A DNA stretch of 64,000 nucleotides from Quillaja saponaria (lineage: Eukaryota > Streptophyta > Magnoliopsida > Fabales > Quillajaceae): contig CM055605.1 in the NCBI GenBank assembly GCA_029379385.1, forward strand, positions 10,947,001-11,011,000. The letters run 5' to 3'. The translations under genes were made by a program, and so were the position numbers. Positions 49,191-60,192 of this stretch are shown here, piece by piece. A model generated the notes under the pieces. That model was not told the DNA's origin. It saw only the letters and a program-made list of their open reading frames with translations, and did not search any database. Within the stretch, counting starts at the first letter, position 1. The number at the start of each line of letters is the position of its first letter.

Positions 49191-50353
49191 TTTCTATTTA
49201 AATATGGAATCTGAAGTTTTTAGATAGCAAGATAATTAGAGAGCATTAAATAAAACTTGTAGAAACAAATGGGATCCAATTCAGATGCACGATTATAATT
49301 TCATGCATATGTTTTAAGTTTGACTTTAAACTTATCTACTTTTAGTTGTGAAGGGCAATAGTGACCAAAATATGTTCAAATGACGAGACGAGAATGTCAA
49401 CATGTTAATGCCATTAAATAAGATTTGTAAGAACAAATGGCATCTAATTCAAATGCACGGTTAGAAGTTTATGCAAATGTTTGAGTTTGTGACTTAAACT
49501 TACTTAGTTTTGGGTGTGTAATGTTAAAGTAACAAAACATGTTCAAACGAGGAGGCATGTATTCCAACACATTCATGACATTGAATAAGATTTATAAGAA
49601 TAAAATGTATCCAATTAGTATCCACTTAAGATTTAATGCAAATTTTTGAGTTTGAGAATTAAAATATATTTACTTTTAGGTGTAAAGGGTAACAGTAACC
49701 AAAACATATTCAAGCGATGAGCTGAGAATTCTAACACATTCATGCCATTGAATAAGCTTTGTAAGAACAAGTGGCATCCAATTTGGATACACGGTTAAGA
49801 TTTTATGCAAATGCTTGGGTTTGTTGTTTAAATTGGTTAGTTTTGGGCGTGAAGTGTGAAAGTCACAAAAACATGTTAGGTTATGATTTCCCGCAAATGT
49901 TTATGCTTGTGACTTAAAAGATAGCTTGTTTCAGATTGACATAACTAAGTTTATATATTTATCTAGATCATTTCTTTTATATTCTTAAATTTTTTTGTTA
50001 GTTATTCACTTTTCTTTCTAATAGGTCATAGTTCTATTAGGCTTAGCTTAATTGTTTAAATGTAGATGTTGACATTGTGTGTTGATGTGATGCTTTTTTA
50101 TTAAAGGTTGACAAAACTTTAAATTATGATGAATTTGTTTTATGGATAATATGGATGGATATTTATTAACAGGTTTGATTCATTTATTGAAAAAAAAAAA
50201 AAAAAAACACAAATCAGGAATGTTTTACCCACAATCCGAGTTTGTGGTAAATTCAAAAAAATAAAATAATAATAACGTAATATGAAATAATAATCCACGA
50301 ACTCGTAACCGTGGGAATTACCCACAAACTACAATACCTGCAAATATAGGTTG

Positions 50354-50431
50354 GTGGGTATTACCCACAAACCACGAGGTGGGTGGGTATTACCCACAAA
50401 CCACGAGGTGGGTGGGTATTACCCACGCACC
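50354..50431 (+). repeat. 29-bp direct repeat within the subterminal region
   Basis: GGGTATTACCCACAAACCAC followed by GAGGTGGGT recurs nearly exactly about two and a half times. Each unit contains an inverted CCCAC/GTGGG-type motif. Confidence 0.8.
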
Positions 50432-50673
50432 AATGGTTTGTGGGTGAAAACCAATTTCACTGACAAACCACCCATCAACAATTTCTCACAAAATTTACCG
50501 ACAAAAGTTTGTGGGAAATGCCCACAAACTTTGAAAGTTTGTGGGAATTACCCTTGAGAAATTACCCATAAATCATTGCCCACAGAATGTTTGTTGGTAA
50601 GCTTTTTCCCACAAATTTTATACCCTTTTCCCACAAATTTGGTTTATGGGAAAAGGCCATTTTTCTTGTAGTG

Positions 50674-52574
50674 TCAATGAAGGTATTGTTTACCAAAGTT
50701 GTTTTCAATAGTTCTATTATGAAACTTTGGCTTGCTTCATAGTTAGAAGTTTTTATACAAGACAATGATTGAAGGAGTAATTGAATTAGAAAATATATAG
50801 GTAATAAATTTATAAGTAATAAAGTAATTTTTTTGTGGAGTAGTATAGCAAAAAAAAAAAAAAGACCAATGCAAAAAGAATTAAATATATATATATATAT
50901 ATATATATTTATTTATATAGGATATAAAATATATGAAGGGGTTATACAATGAAAAACCCACCCAACTTATTTATGTTCCCATCTTAACTAGGTCACAAAC
51001 TAGTCCAATTTGATATACATCTTATTGGAACTCGATTCATTTTGCGAAAAAGATATTCTTTTTGAAAAATATATGAACGTTAGGACCTTTCAATTAATAG
51101 ATGTGTATCTTGAACCTATTAATGGGGATATTCCCGAAACTCACAAAGAAAAAAAGGAAGTGAATGCATATTTTAGTTTAAACAAAAATAAGAATAGTAA
51201 GTTTAGGGTTTTTGAATTAAGAAAATAGTAGGAAAGAAGAAGAGATAATCTAGGCATTGCACTTAAGAAATGAATTGCATCACACAATCCGAACAAACCA
51301 TTACAATGTGGGGCCTAAGTATATTGAAGTCCAACCAAGTTTCCTAATCCTAAACTAAGAACTACCTTCATAAATTCCATAAAACCAATCCAAATCATTG
51401 ATTGACCAAAATAGCCTAAAACAAAATATTACCAAAATGCCTATAACTCCAAACACAGTTGGCATCATTTTCTCTCTCCATATTTACAAGAACTTCTCTG
51501 TTCCTTATAGAGAATATATGTGCACATAGACATCTTAATACGATATCTCTAGCTGTGAAATTTTTTCAGCTTTATCAAATTTAGATTTGCACTACTATCT
51601 CCCTTTAACATTTCATTTAACATCTCGATGCAACTCTTGCATTGATTTTGAACACTAGATGACATCCCTTAACATCTATGAAACTCAACCTAGACTAATA
51701 GTCTCACCCCTCCAGAAGCTCAAGAATCCCAATATCAATATTGGAATTGCTGTAAGAATTCTGAAACACAAACAGACACTCCTTATAAAAGTCTGTGAAC
51801 CCAAACCAAAAGTTGTAGTCATCCTACCACTCCAATAAACAATGAATCTAGCATAGGGTTTTAGAAGGATTGAATTGAATTTTTCATCAAACTACATAGC
51901 TAAGAATATAGTAAAGCGTAAATATATTATACGTAGACAACTGTTCAAAAGAAAATTAGTGAAAAGAAACTAGCATAGGGTTTCAGAAGCAGCCACATAA
52001 GCTCAAGAAGAAAACCAGAGCTGGGTCATGGATGTTCCTCATCACAAATCAAATACTAATACATTATAACTTCTATAAAGCAAACAAGGAATTTAGGATT
52101 GTAGGAGCCTGACCCAAATATTTAATTCTTCTAGAAAAAAAAAAATAATGGTAAAGTAATAGTTGTGTAATTGATTAGCAAGAATAAATAATCTCCAGAA
52201 AAGAAACTAATGAATTATAACTATTCACAAAGCGAAAAAAAATACAGATAAGTATAGCAGAACGAATTATGGGGATAAGGATTATGCCTAATTTACCTTA
52301 TTACTTATCAATCAACATAAAATAGTGAGAATTAGGTGCATAAAAAGATGAGGAATAAGACATCAAGAGGGCTTTACAAAGAGAGACCAACAGAGGTCAG
52401 TTGGCAGTATGACCACTTTCATATGCATATTCATATTTAACATAGAAAAGAGAAAGAGATTCAAAGATGGGAGGTGGACAAACTGCCAATAAACTCTTTA
52501 AGAAATCCTTTACTAAACCCATATGAAAGCACAATTTCTACAGTTTAAAAGTCACTTGGGAGTGGATGAACCCT
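50674..52574. other. Outer CACTA sequence, no gene recognised
   Basis: AT-rich sequence with an (AT)n run at about 50887-50909 and one short plus-strand frame (51010-51228) of no known family. Confidence 0.45.
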
Positions 52575-52686
52575 AAATTGCAAAGCAGATCATTGATTTG
52601 CGAAGAAGACTAATGATTTGGGAAGCAGACCAGCGGTTTGCGAAGAAGACCAACAATTTGTGAAGTAGACTAGTGATTTGCTGAAT
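52575..52686 (+). repeat. 20-bp minisatellite, about 5.5 units
   Basis: GATTTGCGAAGAAGACTAAT and variants repeat with a strict 20-bp period across the segment. It lies in the outer CACTA near its right subterminal region. Confidence 0.85.
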
Positions 52687-53051
52687 TGGGAGAATGGTCT
52701 GGAGGGAGAGAAATGTTCGTTGTAAAGAAAAGAAGGAGAAGGAGAAAGGAAATTTGCAGGCAAGGTTTCAATTTGTGGAAAATTATGTGTCTGCCACTCC
52801 AGATGCCTGTACATTAAATGACAGACGCAGATACACACAATTTAAAATAAAATAATATTTTGCATCGACATCTGCACCTTCAGACGCAGATAAACTCAAA
52901 AAAAATGATGACAAAATTAAACTATTAAGTTCGTCCACAAAATAGTATATGTGTCAGTGTTTAAATTTTTATTTTTTTGTAATTTTCTGTGTCTGTGATT
53001 ATGAAGACACGGATAGTGATTATCTACATCTATAGTTTCTGAATCTGTCGA

Positions 53052-53085
53052 ATGGCAAATGCAGTTATCATAATTTCTTGTAGTG
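53052..53085 (-). repeat. Outer CACTA right terminal inverted repeat
   Basis: Reads ATGGCAAATGCAG... to TTTCTTGTAGTG on the plus strand. Its reverse complement matches the left end with a few changes. Confidence 0.88.
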
Positions 53086-53697
53086 AGTTTGTAACATCTA
53101 TTTTAATGATTGATCATAATTTTAATACTATTTTATTCATTAATTATCAATTTTGAGAAAAATTTATTTTTCAATAACTACATTTATTGCACATTAGCAA
53201 GTGCCGTAATTAGAGCCCATTAGAAAAACTTAATTTTTAGATTTTTCTAGTAAGTATTCTTAGAAAAACTCAATTTTTAGATTTTTCTAATAAGTGTTCT
53301 TAATGTACATGTTATGAAAAAACATTTAGAAAGTTTTTTGCATTTAATATCATGATTGATTATTATTTTAATGACAGGTGATAAATAATTCATATTTTTT
53401 GAAATAAATCTTAATTATTATATTAATTAAATCTTAAAAAATATTCTTTTAAGACACTCAATAAAAAAATTCTTAGTTAATGGCAGTTGTTAATATTCAA
53501 TTAATATAATAATTGGCATTTAAAACTTTCCGAAAATATGAAGTAATTCATTACATATTATTGAAATTCTAATTATTAAATGTAAAAAAGAGTTAATATA
53601 TTTTCTTTTATATATATATATATTTGTTTAAGTGTTCCAAGAAAACAAGTTGGAATAACTTGGAATTACAGGGATCAAGTCCACCAACGAGAACAAG

Positions 53698-54051
53698 ATG
53701 GAGAAGTATTATTTCAAGTTGGCTTTCTTCATGATCTGTTTTATTATTGCATCAGGTTCTCTTCTTTTTAATTTAATTGCTAGTTTAGGAGTTATATAAA
53801 TATATATTTTATCTTTTTCTTATTTTCTTTTCTTCTGTTTTTCTTTCTTAGATATGTACAAGGAATCGGAAGCAAGGCTAGTGGTACATTTGCGATGCCA
53901 TGAAGATATTGACTGCCTATATTCTTGCAATTCATGCCTTTATTGTGTCTGCAAAAACACATGGTGTAAATGCCCAGATGATCCACCAGCTTCCTTAGCT
54001 AATGCTATGCTGCAAAATCATGGACCTCTTAAAGAATTACCAGGAAATTAA
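53698..54051 (+). CDS. Small secreted eight-cysteine peptide, copy B
   Basis: Exons 53698-53755 and 53852-54051 with a 96-bp GT-AG intron encode 85 residues, the same structure as copy A. The signal peptide MEKYYFKLAFFMICFIIAS differs at two residues. All eight cysteines and their spacing are kept, and the tail again begins PDDPPASLA. Substitutions fall mostly between the cysteines (for example His to Asp, Glu to Leu, Arg to Ser, Ser to Tyr, Ile to Lys). The frame is fully open. About 275 bp directly upstream of the leader, including the TATA box seen in copy A, is missing, so it may be silent or driven by another promoter. An AT-repeat at about 53609-53624 is the only nearby TATA-like sequence. 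The family is not recognised. Confidence 0.78.
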
Positions 54052-54410
54052 ATTTGAAATAAACAAGCAATTAATAGGGTGTAATAGAAGTTCTAGTTAC
54101 ATATAGAACTTATCAAAAGTTACCTAATTACCTCTTTTTTTTTTTTTATTAGTTATCATTTAATAAAATTTTCTAGTTGATTCAACTGATAAAATGCTTT
54201 AATCTCATTTCAAGTATTTGATATCAAATCATGTTTTCCGTCAAAGCATTGATAGACCTAGACACTAATTAGTTTTGAGGTGACCAAACCACATGGCCCC
54301 TTTTCCAAAATAATAATAAAAGAAATATTTTGAAGAGCCATGAACAACCACAAACAAATGAAATTTAAGACTCGATATAAAGAAATATAAAATACAAGAA
54401 TTATGATTTA

Positions 54411-54799
54411 GGGTTAGTTTGGTTTGGCTTTTAAAAATCAGTGTTGTGGATAATTGATTTTGTTAGTAGAGATTATGGAAGAATTGATTTTACCATAATC
54501 TGTTTTGTGTTTGGTAATTAGTTATCCAAAAAAATTGATTTTGAATAAATAAAAATTATATATTTTTTAAATTAGGATATTTTTATCAAAATATTATATA
54601 AAATTGTGTCGTGTATTTTGCTCCAAGTGTGTTCTTGAAAAGGTACACATGAATAGCTTTTGAAAAATAGGCTAAAATTATATTGGACATTTGACCAAAA
54701 GTGATTTCAATTTTAACTAAACATACCATTTTACAAGCTGAAATTGATTTTCAGGCTCCAAATACTAAACCCATGTTCCAAACACAACCAAACTGATAC
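54411..54799. mobile_element. MITE, PIF/Harbinger-like, private to copy B
   Basis: 389 bp, flanked by TTA on both sides (54408-54410, 54800-54802). Ends are inverted: GGGTTAGTTTGGTTTGG and the reverse complement of CCAAACACAACCAAACTG. The empty site is seen in copy A. Related by its ends to 35398-35783. Confidence 0.78.
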
Positions 54800-55121
54800 T
54801 TAGTCTCAAATTCATTAAATTGTTGTATCTAAAATTTTAATTTAAATAAAATTGTTATGACATATATATTCATTTTCAATATGCTATTCACACTACCTTA
54901 TGAAAACTATCAATCTTGTTTGGTATAATAATATATTTACTAAAATCTTGTATAGTATAATAATATATTTACAGCTAAGGGTAGCAACGAGTGGAGCTTG
55001 AGCTAAGTTTTGACAAAGTTCGACTTGGCTTGTTAAGTTTTGGACAAGTTCCAACGATAAGGCTCTTGAAGATTTTTTTTATTTTATTTTTTAATTTTAA
55101 AAAAGTTTGGCTAAATTACAT

Positions 55122-56497
55122 CTTTGGTCCTTGTCATTCATTTTGTTACAATTGAATCCTAAAATTATAAAATTGCTTCAATTGGGTCCCTGCCATTACT
55201 TTCCATCCAAATTAACTTTGACGGAGGTGACGTGGACGATAGAAGTAAATAAAAAATTATGTTGTTGATGACACGGCTAATTGACAAATAATAAATTGAC
55301 ATGTAGATTTTTATGAATAGAAAAATTAAAAAATTAAAACAAAAATAAAATAAAAAAATCTTTAAAAACATAAAAATAAAATAATAACAATAATAATAAA
55401 CTAAAATCCTTCTTTTATATCTTTCCTTTCCCAAACCTTATGCAATAATCACTTTCCAAAATCGAAAATTAATTACTTGAAATTTTTGAGGAAGTTAAGA
55501 GTTTTGTTCTTCGATCTTCTAATTTTGTCTTCTCCTTCGTTTTGCAGATGAGTCCATATTCAACAACATCTTCTTAGCTTCCGAATGAAGCCAAAATTGG
55601 TCCTTTTCCTACAAAGCTTGCACACACAATCCAGAATAGCATTATATGCCACTGTTCCAATCTTAAACCCTGCTAGATACATCTCCCTGCCAACCTGCTA
55701 ATCTCATCCAGCAAATCCTATATAAATTCATTTTGAAAAACTTGTTTGCCAAACTCTTCACCATTTTCTCAACATAACTGGCATACCCATTTTCATAAAG
55801 CTTTTGCACTACCAAATTATATGACTCCTTATCACGGTTAAACCTATAATCTCTTTCCATCTCCTCGTAGAAAGAAACTGCCTGGGTGGGAAGCCCTGCT
55901 CACACAAGTTGATCAATTTCTGACTCTAGGGTTTTAGACCCAGCAATGCGGTGGCCATTAAATCCTTTCTCTGATTGGAGTAATAAATGAAATAAGAAAC
56001 AATTTCATTGGTGTGAGTGAAATTAGGATTTGACATTAACCACTGGTTAAACCCTAACACTGTATGGCTAGTTTCAAGTGACATATTTAGCGTGCAAAGG
56101 ACTTGGGTCAGAGTTGGCAGAAGTTGAATTGGAAACATTGGGTGAAAAAGATTGGGTAGGAGTCCAGGTATTTGAGAAGTTCTGCAAATATGAAGATGTT
56201 TTGAAAAAAGTTTGTTTAGGAAGGGAAAGTTAAAGAGGAAGAACCATTGAGAGCTTAGCGGTTTGTACTTATCTCCTATCTCCTAGTGCCGAGTTCGAGC
56301 ATTCTCAATTTACTAACAAAAAAAAGAGAAAGAATTAGTTTTTAGTTTTATTAATTTAATTTTTAAAAGATTTAAAAAAAATGGTTTTCAAATTTATATT
56401 TTTATCTAAATTCACTTGTCATTTTTATTATTCGTCAATCAGTCATGTCATCATCCCTATAATTTAGACGCATTTGACTAACTTACTACTAAACTAA
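55122..56497. mobile_element. Insertion of about 1.4 kb carrying a PPR gene fragment
   Basis: This stretch is absent from copy A, where GTTTGGCAGAAC runs directly on to ACAACCTATATTAATTT. The left margin contains TTTGGTCC and AATTGGGTCCC, sequence commonly seen at margins of plant mobile elements. Terminal inverted repeats or a target duplication could not be established, so the type of element (for example Pack-MULE-like) is open. Confidence 0.6.
55546..56138 (-). pseudogene. Pentatricopeptide-repeat (PPR) protein N-terminal fragment
   Basis: On the minus strand a 70-codon stretch (56138-55926) encodes SHTVLGFNQWLMSNPNFTHT, and after a stop a second (55860-55663) has DKESYNLVVQKLYENGYASY then VEKMVKSLANKFF. 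A third block in another frame gives IGTVAYNAILDCVCKL (about 55650-55605). This is the order of a plant P-type PPR protein of the kind that acts in mitochondria or plastids: first helices, then a degenerate repeat ending in YNAILDCVCKL. Stops and frameshifts disable it, and the rest of the array is missing. Confidence 0.65.
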
Positions 56498-56760
56498 GTT
56501 ACAACTTATATTATTTTCTGCATATAAATATATTTATTATAAATTGATATGTAATAATAATTAATATTTATTAATATTATTAAATGAGCAAGCTCACGAG
56601 TTTACAAGCTGAGTTTTGAACAAATTGAGGTAGACTTATTTTACTAAACAAATTCAAAATAAAGTTCAATATCGAATTGTACTCGATCTGAAGCTCGGTT
56701 CATTGCTGACTCAAATATAATAAAAAAAACTATTTATTAGAAGAAAAAAAAAGGCTCAGT

Positions 56761-58690
56761 TACAATTTTAGTCCCTATTGTTTGATCAAGAATTTTGCTT
56801 TATCCTTATACTTCAAAAAGTTTATAATGCCATCGTTATGCCAGAGAGTTCATTGGGTTGATCTAATGATTTAAAAAATGCTTAATTATTGTTGCCAGAG
56901 AGTTCATTGGGTTGTTCTAATGATTTAAAAAATGCTTAATTATTGTTTTAGTCCCTGATGATTGTCTCAGCTTTTAATTTAGTACTCTAAAAATATTTTC
57001 AGTCAATTTCATCCTCTAAGATTTATAATTTTTCAATCAAGTTATATTCACTCATTCTCATGCTATGCATAAATAAAGTAATTCTATATAATTTAATGAT
57101 AAAATAACCAAAAAAAAATTGCAAAATATAAAAACAACTTGTATAGGTTATGATTTTTATGTCAAGTGTGGTTATTTCACAAATTCATAACTTGTAACAG
57201 AAGAATGGAACTTGATTGAGAAATTTTAAATCTAGGAGAATAAAATTGATTGAAAAAATTATTGGAAGATCGAACTGAAAACTGATATAATCCTGAAGGA
57301 CCAAAATAGTAGATAAGCCTTTAAAAAAATATGTTCTAAACTTTTGGTTCAAAAATTGATAGGCTACATAAACATGCAATTGGGGATTCTTTATGATATT
57401 AAGGTTCTACAGTAAAATAGGTACGGTAGTTTTTCTAACAAGTGTCCTAAAAGTATTCGTTAAGATTTTATAAATAAAAAGTTTGTATTATTTATTATGA
57501 TAGGTTATAATTTTAGTGCTATTTAATATATAAATGACTACTTTACCTTAACGAGTGTCATAAAAACACCAATTAGAAAATTCATATAGATATGCCAAAT
57601 ATCTCAAATTTATTGAAAGTTACAGCAGAAGAATATAATAACTTGTCATTATCATGAGTGTTGGTTAACAACAGACTAGGAATTAAGGAAATAATAATAT
57701 CAATGTGAATTCAGCCCGAGTTCCTTCACCATCCCTTTCCATTTTTCCTTTTTAGAAATGTTGACGGCACATTAGATATCAATATTTTGGTACAATAATT
57801 CTTCTTTTTATACTATATAAATAAATATTAGATGTCATTATTGTATCTTCTCTTTTAACAATTATTTTTTAATATAAAATACTCAAGATATAAAAAATTT
57901 CTTCATCCAATTTGGAAGACTATTAAGTTAATTAAGAGTTTTTATCGATTTCCCTAGAAGACATGAAAACTATTTGAATTGTTGATAGACTTTACGAGTA
58001 AGCATAACAAAGTGTCCCCGATCCGATTACCAGGTAAACCGCAGTCCACCAACGGTCTCTCTTCTCCGCCCTAACCCCTTACCCTACCAACAACTTAGTC
58101 ATTGCTTCACCATAGCAATAAAGAGGGAAGAGAAAAAAAAATTGTGATTATGTTGAGAAAAGACAATGAAAACAATTCGAAACTTAAGAGATGAAATTGA
58201 TAGAATAAAAAATGTCATTTTTTTGTCGATAAAATTATAAATATAATTGCATTAGCAAGGAGGGAAGACGGTGAAAGATAGACAAGAGCTAGCATTAGCT
58301 GCAAGTTCCTTCAAAATTAGTTGACAAAAAAAAAAAAAAAAAGGTCCAATTGCGAGAGTATGATAATCAGCCGTACCCAAAGTAGTAGTTATCTTATCTG
58401 CTATACTCATTGGTTAATTACTTGATCTTCATATACATATATGTCTCCAACTTAAAAGCCATATATATAATCTGTAAGCTAGTGGATGAAAAACATAAAG
58501 GAATTCTTAACTAAATATAATACAAATATGGTTGGTGAAATAAATACAACAATGCGTAAACATACCAATGCCATATTGTTAGGGGAAGAAAAAACATATA
58601 CATGTGACATATTATGTTGAAGGGTCACTAATGAACTTGCCACAGAAATGCACCAACCAGATTAGACTTTAGGGCGACGATGTTGTAGAC
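56761..58690. other. AT-rich intergenic DNA
   Basis: No gene. It holds a 54-bp tandem duplication (56840-56947). Otherwise only A/T-rich sequence and short frames without motifs. Confidence 0.5.
56840..56947 (+). repeat. 54-bp tandem duplication
   Basis: GCCAGAGAGTTCATTGGGTTG starts at 56840 and again at 56894; the units are almost identical, including the AAAAAATGCTTAATTATTGTT tail. Confidence 0.92.
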
Positions 58691-58734
58691 TTCACTAATT
58701 ATACTAAAATCATTTGCATCAACTCATTTTTTAA

Positions 58735-59075
58735 TCAAAATGTAACAATATTATCAACTCATATTTTAATCAAAATGCAACAATATTATTTCATCAATTT
58801 TTTTTTAGCAATGTAATACTAAAAGTCATTATATGGTTCTGATAGAAAAACCTAATAACATAAACAGTAAATTTAGAGTCATAAAAAAAATAAACAATAA
58901 AAAACTATTAACAAAAAGATAAATCTAGAAACTTAATAAATTAATAAAAGAAATCATAATAAACTACTAAAATTACAAATCAATTTCTAATTTAACATAA
59001 TTAAAATTAAATCTTAAAAAAAAAAAAATTTACTAATTAATCCTAAAACTCTTATTATTACGTTCTTCGTATTCT
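58735..59075 (-). repeat. Degenerate direct repeat, left member (possible LTR)
   Basis: Similar in order to 62245-62510: a TATTTCATCA start, AAACCTAATAACATA, AATCATAATAAACTAC, ATTAATCCTAAAA and a TTATTATTACGTTCT end. If this is a 3' LTR of a minus-strand element, the AAAACTCGAGGTCAAG-type sequence just to its right (59092-59110, minus strand) would sit near a polypurine tract. Confidence 0.5.
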
Positions 59076-60192
59076 TTCTTGGTTGAAAAACACTTGACCT
59101 CGAGTTTTAAAATAAAGGAGAATGAGAACCTTAAGAATCAAATCATATAGCAAGGTTTTCAATAGTGGAAGCAAAAAACGAGCGATAAGAACTCTGTCAA
59201 GAATCTAAAACTTAAGAAATTTCAAAGGGATAATAACTATGTGCTCAACATCCGAATGAGGTGTAGTATATCGGCTATCTGCAATTGAACTACAACTTCT
59301 TCAATTGGAAGCTTTTCGATAACCTGAACTTGTACTTGTTCTAGTATAATATCACAATTTTCAACCAAATGTGCAATAATTTCTTGTGAAGACATCTCAT
59401 CATGTTTTGGACCATTGCATTTCAAGGTGGCATAATGCTTTAGGCATTGTTTCAATTCATGTGATTCATTTTTAACATTCAACTCGAAATCTCTTAAATA
59501 TTATTGAAATTCATGTAATGCATTCCTTTCAGCATTCAACTCGACTATTGAACTCGGGGAGTCATAAAGTGATGAATTAAGTTTACGAGTGAGCATACAA
59601 GATGAATTTACATTTCAGAGCACATAATGATAAAAAAAACATAACCTTAATCGATGAATATACATTTCAGAGCATACAAGATGAATTTACATTTTAGAAC
59701 TTCAAAATACCTTGAAAAATGGTCTGGCTTGTCAAAAATCTAATCGGGAATGACCTGAATCGAGCCTAGGATTAGGCCTGAACAATAGACTGTTACAAAT
59801 CTAAGCTTTGGTTCCACAGCCTTCAAGGATTTTTGTTTTTATTTTATTTATTTTATGTATTTGGGCTTTTAGCAGTGAAAACGGGTTAGGCTAGGAGCCT
59901 GAGACTGGGTTGCATCAAACTAGGTTGGGTTTGGTATATGGGCTAAAGCAAATATATGTGGTTGTTTTTCTCCACTCTAGTCTGGATCGAGTATGGGCTA
60001 AGAAACCGAGTGGACAATAAAAATATGGATTTGGGTCATATATCGAGTTAGCAGAGGAGAATCGGTGACCGTGGCTTAATTTCACCCGTGCATCTGGGTG
60101 ATTTTGGCTATGAGCGTTAGCCAGTTTTGTAGATCAGCCAATTCTGAACTACATGGTGGCATCGAATCAGTTTTATGCATTTTTCAACTTTG
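59076..60192. other. Region between the degenerate repeats, no firm gene
   Basis: A minus-strand frame of 81 codons (59482-59237) encodes a glutamate- and leucine-rich, coiled-coil-like stretch (EQVQVQVIEKLPIEEVV). It may be part of an LTR element gag but shows no diagnostic motif. Confidence 0.35.

Larger units (their letters stand above)
46009..50673. mobile_element. Nested CACTA transposon, 4.7 kb, TSD TCA
   Basis: The left end starts CACTACAAGAAAATTGACC. The right end is TTTTTCTTGTAGTG, whose reverse complement starts CACTACAAGAAAAATGGCC. The 3-bp TCA is duplicated at 46006-46008 and 50674-50676. Both subterminal regions are packed with CCCACAAA/TTTGTGGG motifs in both orientations (46030-46450 and 50220-50650), the type of site bound by TNPA-like proteins. 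A decayed TNPA-like gene sits in the middle. It lies inside the larger CACTA and is therefore younger. Confidence 0.93.
40895..53085. mobile_element. CACTA (En/Spm-type) transposon, 12.2 kb including a nested CACTA
   Basis: The left end CACTATAAGAAAT and, about 20 bp in, CTGCATTTGCC are mirrored at the right end, whose reverse complement starts CACTACAAGAAAT and contains the same CTGCATTTGCC. Copy A keeps the empty site (TAAAAGTTTGTAAC), which fixes the boundaries and suggests a 2-bp AG flank duplication. Subterminal motifs such as AGATGC and CAGACGCAGAT recur near both ends in opposite orientations, as in CACTA elements. Inside are transposase remnants, a five-unit satellite-like array and a nested element. 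The remaining own sequence is about 7.5 kb. No complete transposase was seen, so it is probably not autonomous now. Confidence 0.88.
53086..56760 (+). repeat. Segmental duplication copy B, right part
   Basis: Resumes similarity with copy A immediately after the CACTA right end and continues through the second peptide gene to about 56760. It carries two private insertions, 54411-54799 and about 55122-56497, and lacks the two insertions of copy A. Confidence 0.8.

Noticed and set aside
50351..50557. Plus-strand frame with repeated GGWVLPTNHE-like units
   Set aside because: It is simply the translation of CACTA subterminal repeats.
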